Of a stretch of DNA of 48,234 nucleotides, positions 40,268 through 45,648 are shown in pieces. Position 1 is the stretch's first letter. Every line of letters begins with the position of its first letter. Made by a program: the position numbers and the translations under genes. This stretch comes from Desulfurivibrio sp044068515 (GTDB lineage Bacteria > Desulfobacterota > Desulfobulbia > Desulfobulbales > Desulfurivibrionaceae), in NCBI RefSeq assembly GCF_044068515.1, contig NZ_JBIPKI010000013.1:1-48234 (forward strand), given 5' to 3'. The notes under the pieces were generated by a model. It was not told the DNA's origin. It did not search any database and saw only the letters and a list, made by a program, of their open reading frames with translations.

Positions 40268-40979
40268 GCACAGAAGAGCGGAGAGCGCCCCTTGTGGCCA
40301 CCGGAAACTGTCACCTTTACATGGGCGCTTTTGGTGTCCCTGGCAGCAACTTCACAACCCTTTCTGCAATCTCGCACGTTTCCCCTGTCAGTGTCAGTGC
40401 CGTCTCTGCTCGCGTGTGACTCCCATAAAATCGGCCCGGCTGACGAGTACGCGTACGCGCGCGTGTAGTGATGTAGGATAAATCAGGCCAGGCATGGAGG
40501 CAATCACCGCTAAACCCCTATGCAGCAAGCAAAAGAAGGGAACGGCCACATCCTAACAACAAAAGATCGTGGAAACCAATTTCGCTACTTGCTGAAACCT
40601 GAAAGGGCTTTGCAAAACAACGACACCTTTCCAGAATCGACAACATGGGCTGCACGCCGGTCAACACATGGGCTTTCCAGTTACACCCATCGGCGGCGCT
40701 GGTGAAGTCTATCGCGCGCGCACCTGGTGGCGAATCCCTGCGTACCCCCTGCGTACCGCTGCGTACCGCTTCCTTGCGTACCTTGTCGGCTGCCTTGGCC
40801 TTGATCTGTTTCCGGCGAAGGGTTCAATGAAGGTTACACCGAGGGTTACACCCTGCAGGGATGCAACGAACCATTACCCCGCGGTCGCTCTCACCAGGCC
40901 TGGAAAAAGAAAGGCCGGCCAACCATGACGGTGAACCGGCCCTGCTTTAGATGATCGGTGGAAAGCGTATTGCAGAAGG
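40268..40979. other. 712-bp gene-poor region with clustered short repeats
   Basis: Several short overlapping frames exist on both strands (for example 86 codons at 40668-40928), but none has a ribosome site or recognisable sequence. The stretch holds four TGCGTACC and two GGTTACACC repeats (40832-40840, 40844-40852) and alternating GCGC/ACGCGT-rich bases (40448-40466). It looks more like a control or recombination region than coding DNA. Confidence 0.5.
40739..40782. repeat. Four direct repeats of TGCGTACC
   Basis: Copies at 40739-40746, 40750-40757, 40760-40767 and 40775-40782, spaced 11, 10 and 15 bp, close to one helical turn. Helical phasing is typical of cooperative protein-binding sites. 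On the minus strand the same bases would encode part of a frame without a start codon, so coding is unlikely. Confidence 0.55.
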
Positions 40980-41246
40980 CTAAGGCTTCGCGAAGCGAAT
41001 ATTTGGGTACTTCTCCCGCGTACTCTGATAGGCCGATTCTGCGGCTTGCTTCAACGAATCGATTTCGGATGGAGTTAAGCGACTTGGATCGGCGGACTGC
41101 TTCTTCTCTGGCTTGTGGTTCCGGGACACGCGGAGCCGCTGCTTCTTCTCCACAGCGTCCAGCGTCTTCGTCAGCAGGTCCGCGACGGCCGGAATCCTTG
41201 TCACTTGGTCGATCTTTTCCAAGCCCGGGTAAACTCGCTTGCTCAT
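40980..41246 (-). CDS. Small charged hypothetical protein
   Basis: 88 residues, lysine/arginine-rich, predicted mostly helical: VADLLTKTLDAVEKKQRLRVSR, then a polar linker and LTPSEIDSLKQAAESAYQSTREKYPNIRFAKP. No signal peptide or membrane segment; probably cytoplasmic. A good ribosome site (GAGG, 5 nt before ATG 41246) supports expression. No family is recognised. It is on the same strand as the exported-protein genes that follow upstream, with a 126-bp gap, so it may end that transcript. Confidence 0.6.
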   Translation of the reverse strand: MSKRVYPGLEKIDQVTRIPAVADLLTKTLDAVEKKQRLRVSRNHKPEKKQSADPSRLTPSEIDSLKQAAESAYQSTREKYPNIRFAKP

Positions 41247-41372
41247 GTGATCCTCACTTTTTCACGTTGCATGGAAAAAGCCCTTAGAGATTCTTTGAGT
41301 CTTCGGCTATAAGCCTTCCTTTGCCAAGTTTACATGGGCGTTTCTTGATGGGTGCTTTCTTTGCCGGGAAGC

Positions 41373-41843
41373 TCAATCCAATTCAATAAAAAACGGCTTA
41401 ATATTTGCCCCAGTGTAGCTGTACGTCATTTGTAGAATGAATAAGGGCCATTCAGCCAGTTCACGCAGGTTCGGTGGCAGATTTAAAAACACAGCCTCCC
41501 GCAGTTCTTGCCTCCCTGCTTCTGAGTTCAAGTGCCTTATGATCTCATGCTTACTTGGGGTGCTGCCTGTTCTTGATTGAACAGAGTACTGGATCTCTTT
41601 TATTAAAGCGTCTTCATCCACCGAATAACCGAAACTTACAACACAGTGCCCACGTAAATACACAGCGTTCATGGCAACCATTCTTGTCATGTAATCCACT
41701 TGGAGAGGCAATTGGTTGCTTACTTCTCTCGCTACTTGAATCAGTTCTTCGCAATCTTCTTTCGCTTCGGCCTTCGCTGGTTCCGTAGCAATAAGCATGA
41801 AAACAAGCAAGATACTCATGGCGCAGAGCATTTTGTATCTCAT
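41373..41843 (-). CDS. Exported hypothetical protein
   Basis: 156 residues with a clear signal peptide (KMLCAMSILLVFMLIATEPAKA, cleavage near AKA-EAK at about 26). The mature part of about 130 residues is mixed, with two cysteines (DCEELIQVAREV and GHCVVSFGYSVDEDALIKEI) that could form a disulfide, and a segment PNLRELAEWPLFILQMTYSYTG. AGGAG lies before the ATG. The coding DNA is notably AT-richer than the core genome. No family is recognised. It belongs to a run of small exported proteins on one strand (41373-43178). Confidence 0.65.
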   Translation of the reverse strand: MRYKMLCAMSILLVFMLIATEPAKAEAKEDCEELIQVAREVSNQLPLQVDYMTRMVAMNAVYLRGHCVVSFGYSVDEDALIKEIQYSVQSRTGSTPSKHEIIRHLNSEAGRQELREAVFLNLPPNLRELAEWPLFILQMTYSYTGANIKPFFIELD

Positions 41844-41890
41844 GAGGGTAAACTCCTTTCCAGGGGTAACTTGCTAATTATCCATACCGC

Positions 41891-42193
41891 TTAATCTTCA
41901 ACCAGATACCAACCTTCGCCCCGCAGGCAGTTGGTCATAATGCGGTCCCGGGCCTCCGCCGCCTGGTAGCCGGAGCCGGTATTCCAGCCCTGGGCAAAGG
42001 ACGCGCCGGGGTTGTTGCCGGTGGGGTAGAAGATTTGCGCCGAACCGGCCGAGCCCGCCATGGCTTCGCAACGGGCCAAGTCCTGGTGCCATTCCTGTGA
42101 AGATTTCTTGGTGTCGTGGTCCCACCAGGTTGTGCCGGTTGTGGCGCAACCGGCCAGCAATACTACCCCGGCTAATAGGATCAATTGTTTCAC
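41891..42193 (-). CDS. Small lipoprotein
   Basis: 100 residues starting at GTG 42193 (AAGGAG 6 nt upstream). A signal peptide ends in the lipobox LLAGC (Cys16), so the protein should be lipid-anchored. The mature region has WWDHDTKKSSQEWHQDLARCEAMAGSAGS, then a Gly/Asn-rich centre and RDRIMTNCLRGEGWYLVE; the two cysteines 'RCE' and 'NCLRGEGW' with a final Trp resemble small envelope lipoproteins whose pattern is D...C...CL...GW. The function is unknown. The gene is GC-richer than its exported neighbours. Confidence 0.75.
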   Translation of the reverse strand: MKQLILLAGVVLLAGCATTGTTWWDHDTKKSSQEWHQDLARCEAMAGSAGSAQIFYPTGNNPGASFAQGWNTGSGYQAAEARDRIMTNCLRGEGWYLVED

Positions 42194-42220
42194 GGTCGTC
42201 TCCTTGTAGGCTTACTACCA

Positions 42221-42574
42221 TTATTCGGCGTCCAATAAATACCAGACAAACCTGTTGGCCACGTCCAAAATAGTAGCGGTTGGGTTTTCGCTGCAATAAT
42301 CTTTTAAGAAAAACATGGCTTCTATGGTCCCTCCTCTAGATCCCTTTGCCTCAATTGCTGCCATGGTTGCTGTAGCGTATCCTTGGATCCAGGATAATGA
42401 CATATATCTGAGTTGGTGCACTGCATTCATGTCCTCATGCGATTCTTCGCTTAAAGCCTCGCATGCCAAAAGCCCTGCTCCGTAAACACTTCCATAAGCA
42501 ATGGATCCTTGTCCAAAACCGCTTCCCAGCAATAACAAAGCTGTCATTGTGGCACCAAAGAACATAATTTTCAT
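42221..42574 (-). CDS. Exported protein resembling Rap1a/Tai-type immunity proteins
   Basis: 117 residues from ATG 42574 (AGAGGGGG upstream); the open frame to 42790 overlaps the next gene and is rejected. Signal peptide MKIMFFGATMTALLLLGSGFGQG. The mature part LLACEALSEES...YMSLSWIQGYATATMAAIE...FLKDYCSENPTATILDVANRFVWYLL follows the pattern of small helical periplasmic proteins with two cysteines: C, then 'W.qGy' helix, then 'YC..NP....L...' helix, as in Rap1a/Tai and some HdeA-like proteins. That resemblance is weak and by eye. If correct it would neutralise a periplasmic peptidoglycan amidase; no effector is adjacent. Confidence 0.6.
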   Translation of the reverse strand: MKIMFFGATMTALLLLGSGFGQGSIAYGSVYGAGLLACEALSEESHEDMNAVHQLRYMSLSWIQGYATATMAAIEAKGSRGGTIEAMFFLKDYCSENPTATILDVANRFVWYLLDAE

Positions 42575-42590
42575 GCAAGCCCCCTCTTGC

Positions 42591-42857
42591 CTATCTTCTT
42601 CTTGTGCCTTGCCCCCAAGGCTGATTGTAACCTGGCGGATTACTGAACTCATGACGCTGCTCGCCCTTCTGACCTGTGTAAGGATTACTGTTGCCTTGGC
42701 TCGAGTAATTGTCAAACTTGTACTGGTTTGGAGATGATCGGTAATGGGGCTGGACATAAGTCCCGTCGGATCGGAAATACCCTTGAACATAAGTATCTGC
42801 CCAAGAAACCGTCACCAGTGCCATCACCATTATCATGGCCAAGATCAGCTTTGTCAT
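42591..42857 (-). CDS. Exported YVxGYxRSDGTYVxPHYRS-type small protein
   Basis: 88 residues with signal peptide LILAMIMVMALVTVSWA. The mature sequence TYVQGYFRSDGTYVQPHYRS, then NYSSQGNSNPYTGQKGEQ, is the recognisable core of a widespread family of tiny proteobacterial exported proteins of unknown role, rich in Tyr, Ser, Asn and Gly. A GGAG sits only 2 nt before the ATG, unusually close. It is 16 bp upstream of the preceding exported gene on the same strand, so co-transcription is likely. Family recognition is moderate; function is unknown. Confidence 0.72.
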   Translation of the reverse strand: MTKLILAMIMVMALVTVSWADTYVQGYFRSDGTYVQPHYRSSPNQYKFDNYSSQGNSNPYTGQKGEQRHEFSNPPGYNQPWGQGTRRR

Positions 42858-42902
42858 AACTCCCCCCCCTTTTAGGGCTGTTTGTGCAGCACACCCATCT
42901 TT

Positions 42903-43178
42903 TTATCTGCCATCCATCTCGAACAAGCGATATTCTCCTGTATCTCGGTCATAAACCTCGACTTCTACCGATGAGCCAAAACGTCGAATTGACTCTACAT
43001 CACCATAGCGATATTCCCCGGAGTCATAGTCGTAGAACTCGATCTCCCGGCCTGGTCGCACCAGATTTCCCCTCTCAATTTCAACATAGCTACCTCTATC
43101 GTAATCGTAGCCACTCCATGCATGTGAAGTGGCTGCAAAAGCCAACACAGCGAACAGGACAATAACTAAGCGCCTCAT
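42903..43178 (-). CDS. DUF5334-like exported small protein
   Basis: 91 residues, signal peptide LVIVLFAVLAFAATSHA. The mature part has two similar halves: GYDYDRGSYVEIERGNLV / IEFYDYDSGEYRYGDVESI / VEVEVYDRDTGEYRLFEM, i.e. repeated YD-DxGxY units in a beta-rich fold. This matches my memory of DUF5334 proteins found on plasmids and integrative elements. It is the first gene of the exported-protein run, facing the divergent RHH-like gene across 175 bp (43179-43353), an AT-rich stretch that should hold promoters both ways. The function is unknown. Confidence 0.7.
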   Translation of the reverse strand: MRRLVIVLFAVLAFAATSHAWSGYDYDRGSYVEIERGNLVRPGREIEFYDYDSGEYRYGDVESIRRFGSSVEVEVYDRDTGEYRLFEMDGR

Positions 43179-43353
43179 TGTGACCTCCTCTGCTAAGATT
43201 TAATGATGGAAATTGCTTGATATAGTTGGTGATGACGGCTTTAATTAGCCCTGTAAATCCCAGTTTATCAGGATATTTCCCATAACCCTATCAGTCGGGG
43301 GAACCCCACTGCAAGACAAAGAATAGGGGAATTTTGCAGATAGAGGGATAAAT

Positions 43354-43968
43354 GTGTGGTTTTTTGGCATAAAAAAGAAAGCGAGGCGCTCGACTGACAG
43401 TGATAGTACCCCTGGTCTTGAGCAGATCATCACCCGCGACGGCATAGACAAGCTGCATGAAAATACCGGCCAACTCAGGGTTTGGCTACCGACGAGATGC
43501 AAACAGGCGCTGGATGATGTTGTAGAACTTCACGGCCTGACCGGGGCCTGCTATCTGCGAGAGTTTCTTACCGTTTATCTCTATGGGGAACATGAGTTGC
43601 TACGCATGCGCCGAGAAAAAACCGGCCTTTATTATCAGCCCCAATCAGAAGGAAGCCGGCCTGTAATGTATTCAAGATCCCCCGCCACCGATGTAGTACC
43701 TGGTATGGGAAAGAATATTGTCCCAATAAAGCTATTTCTCCCCGAGAAGATCAAAAACGACCTCAAGGAATTAGCTGGAAAGACGGACATTGCACTTTCC
43801 ACCTTTGTCCGGGAGCTGCTTATCTCTCACCTGCTGGGGCATACGCTTTGGCCCGAGCGATTGCGCAATTGGGCGCCGGAGGAAGAGGAAAGGGGGATAA
43901 ATTGGGAGTCCTGCAAGCTGGACGCAAAAGAAGTGAGAATCGTTGATGGTAAGCGGGTTGACGGGTGA
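43354..43968 (+). CDS. Protein with two ribbon-helix-helix-like segments
   Basis: 204 residues starting at GTG 43354 (GAGGGA 5 nt upstream). Two similar units occur: LRVWLPTRCKQALDDVVELHGLTG with YLREFLTVYLYG (about 42-80), and VPIKLFLPEKIKNDLKELAGKTDIALSTFVRELLISHLLG (about 122-162). Each reads as a short strand followed by two helices, the ribbon-helix-helix pattern of CopG/MetJ-like DNA-binding proteins. RHH proteins act as dimers; two units in one chain could give an intramolecular dimer. It is the only plus-strand gene in the element and may regulate the divergent exported genes or plasmid-like functions. The end overlaps the broken phage gene on the other strand. Confidence 0.68.
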   Translation: MWFFGIKKKARRSTDSDSTPGLEQIITRDGIDKLHENTGQLRVWLPTRCKQALDDVVELHGLTGACYLREFLTVYLYGEHELLRMRREKTGLYYQPQSEGSRPVMYSRSPATDVVPGMGKNIVPIKLFLPEKIKNDLKELAGKTDIALSTFVRELLISHLLGHTLWPERLRNWAPEEEERGINWESCKLDAKEVRIVDGKRVDG

Positions 43969-44194
43969 ACTCATCGGCGATCGGTTGCAGAACAGCAAAC
44001 GCCTGGTCGCTGACATACAGGGAAGCCCGCCCGGTTTTGACCAAGCGGTAAATATCCTCAGGCAGCCATTCTTCCCCGAAACGCTCCTTGAACTTTTCTA
44101 AGCCGGGCCGGACCATCGGCCAGTCCCGCTTGAGGTTGCCATGACGAATGGCCCGCGAAGTTTCTGCCGGCTGATCTTTCGTTTTTTCTTCCAT
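43820..44194 (-). pseudogene. 3'-truncated phage gene
   Basis: The start ATG 44194 has AGGGAG upstream. Residues 1-78 look like genuine protein: LEKFKERFGEEWLPEDIYRLVKTGRASLYVSDQAFAVLQPIADEFTR resembles a small protein of Mu-like and other prophages that normally continues with a 'P.LHVWI' strand. From about residue 79 (near 43960) the frame becomes arginine/proline-rich and simply reads the complement of the RHH gene until a stop at 43820. The junction coincides with the end of the RHH gene at 43968, so a recombination event probably joined the two there. The family is inferred by eye. Confidence 0.5.
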
Positions 44195-44222
44195 CTTTAT
44201 TTCTCCCTCTGTTGGTTGGATG

Positions 44223-45068
44223 TTATTCCACCGTAGCCGGCGGCTTCAACTCAAACACAAACGGACCACGACGAGTCCGACACTCCAGGTCGTAGTTTGC
44301 TAAGGCATGCATCAGGTCGTTGACTTGGTGCATTGCTCCAGCCAGGTTTGCGGCGTATCTCAAACTCCGATCTTCCTCTGTTGATTCCGGGGCTTGGCCC
44401 GATGAAATGTGCCGGTGGGCCAGTTTTTCAAAAGCCGGCCAGTGTTTCCATTGCTCCGCCAGGGCGGCAAAACGGCTGGTTTCGCCGCGGGCGGCCGCTT
44501 CCTTTTCCCGGATCAAGGCAATCGCATGCGGCAGGTTGGCAAGCAGAAACTTGTTTTCGCCCGATTCCATCCGCAGCGTATTCAGGTCTTTCCGCTCAGT
44601 ATTGCCGAGCAGGACCTGGGCCAGCATGTCTGGAATCTGCTGCGCCAGTTCCACCTGCCGGCCTTTGATTTGGTCCAGGCGCTGTTCCATGCCGGCAATC
44701 ATCTCCTGGAAATGGTGGAGCTGTGCCCGGTGGCGTTCCGCTGCGGCCTCCGCCTTAGCCTGTTCGGTCCGGGCTACTTCCACCGAACCTTTGTCTGCAT
44801 CTTTGGCCGGCCGGTCTTCCGAGCCTTGCTCCGGCTCGTCGGCCTTGGCCTCGCGTTGGACTTCAGAAAAATCGGGCAATCCCCCCCTGGCCTCACGCGC
44901 GCGCGTACTCGTGACATTCCCCTCCTCCCGCTTCCATCCCGCCGCTTTGGCTCTCAACCTCACCGCCGTGTGGCTCGTGCCATGGCGCCGGCCGATCTCC
45001 CGCAGAGGCAGAGCTCCGGCCCGGTAATCCTTCTCAACCGCTTTCCAGTCTGTTTGTCTCGTTTTCAT
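44223..45068 (-). CDS. Phage terminase small-subunit-like HTH/coiled-coil protein
   Basis: 281 residues, ATG 45068 after GAGGAG. The N-terminus (TDWKAVEKDYRAGALPLREIGRRHGTSHTAVRLRAKAAGW) is the helix-turn-helix region common at the start of phage terminase small subunits and related packaging proteins. A charged linker follows (about 50-95, rich in Glu, Lys, Asp), then a long coiled coil (about 98-145, ARTEQAKAEAAAERHRAQ to GRQVELAQQI) and a helical C-terminus. In a terminase the HTH binds the packaging site. No large subunit is found beside it, so it may be a lone survivor or a satellite regulator. It lies 28 bp upstream of the truncated phage gene on the same strand. Confidence 0.65.
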   Translation of the reverse strand: MKTRQTDWKAVEKDYRAGALPLREIGRRHGTSHTAVRLRAKAAGWKREEGNVTSTRAREARGGLPDFSEVQREAKADEPEQGSEDRPAKDADKGSVEVARTEQAKAEAAAERHRAQLHHFQEMIAGMEQRLDQIKGRQVELAQQIPDMLAQVLLGNTERKDLNTLRMESGENKFLLANLPHAIALIREKEAAARGETSRFAALAEQWKHWPAFEKLAHRHISSGQAPESTEEDRSLRYAANLAGAMHQVNDLMHALANYDLECRTRRGPFVFELKPPATVE

Positions 45069-45177
45069 TCTGTACTCCTCAACTGGTTTCGGTCCTCCTG
45101 GACCAAATTATGATGTTCCCCCTGCTTGATGGCTCACGGCCTGTATCAATGGCCTTTTCCTGCTCAAAAACCGGGGG

Positions 45178-45348
45178 CTACCTCACATTTTTTTGGATTC
45201 TGGGTGTTCCACATGCTTTCGGACGCTTCCCCATCCGATACGGCCAAATGGGGCAGCTTGCTACAGGGCAGAGCCGCGCTTCGAGGGGTTGCCCGCCGGA
45301 GCAGTCCAGGCACTTCCGCCGGATTGCCTTAATCGGTGTTAATTTCAT
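45178..45348 (-). CDS. Tiny cysteine-rich phage protein (zinc-binding type)
   Basis: 56 residues from ATG 45348 with GAGG 7 nt upstream, stop TAG at 45178. It begins MKLTPIKAIRRKCLDCSGG, followed by EARLCPVASCPIWPYRMGKRP. The CLDC...LC....CPIWPYR pattern with four closely spaced cysteines is a well-known tiny protein of many prophages, thought to bind zinc. Too short for usual length cut-offs but strongly supported by motif, ribosome site and context. It sits between the terminase-like gene and the zinc-ribbon gene on the same strand. The function is not established. Confidence 0.82.
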   Translation of the reverse strand: MKLTPIKAIRRKCLDCSGGQPLEARLCPVASCPIWPYRMGKRPKACGTPRIQKNVR

Positions 45349-45360
45349 GGCCTATCCTCT

Positions 45361-45648
45361 TTAGTGTATTTGCACCCGGGGTCCTCTACTGCCGCCGATA
45401 ATCGCAAACACTTTGCCGCAGCCGGAACACTTCCAGCCTTTCGGGGTGTCGTGGTAAAGGTTTGCGCCGCATCGTCCGCAGCCGTAGCCGCTGGCCGTCC
45501 GTCCGGTTGTTGTCTTTTGAACCGGGGACACCGGGGACACCGGGGACACCTTAGAACCATGCGGCTTTTCCCCGTCCCCGGTTGGTTTTGCGCTACCGGG
45601 GACACCGGGGACGGCCGCCAAGATTTCGCCGAAGTAATCAGCTTTCAT
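45361..45648 (-). CDS. Small protein with C-terminal zinc ribbon
   Basis: 95 residues. The C-terminus GYGCGRCGANLYHDTPKGWKCSGCGKVFAII holds two CxxC pairs with zinc-ribbon spacing. The centre is low complexity (VPGVPG and VSPVSPVSPV), encoded by tandem copies of a 9-bp unit (CCGGGGACA on the plus strand). The start ATG overlaps the end of the primpol gene by 11 bp, implying translational coupling and a shared role in DNA replication or transcription of the element. No family beyond the zinc ribbon is recognised. Confidence 0.65.
   Translation of the reverse strand: MKADYFGEILAAVPGVPGSAKPTGDGEKPHGSKVSPVSPVSPVQKTTTGRTASGYGCGRCGANLYHDTPKGWKCSGCGKVFAIIGGSRGPRVQIH
45522..45613. repeat. 9-bp repeats CCGGGGACA in the zinc-ribbon gene
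   Basis: Three tandem units at 45522-45548 and two at 45596-45613 (the last ending ACG). They encode the VSP and VPG repeats of the zinc-ribbon protein. The same motif recurs in inverse orientation in the primpol gene at 47286-47377. Confidence 0.65.

Noticed and set aside
40106..40928. Several 60-120 codon frames in the gene-poor region
   Set aside because: They overlap each other on both strands, lack ribosome sites and look like random translation; the repeats explain the region better.
42575..42790. 72-residue N-terminal extension of the Rap1a-like protein
   Set aside because: It reads the complement frame of the neighbouring exported gene; ATG 42574 has a ribosome site and begins a clean signal peptide.
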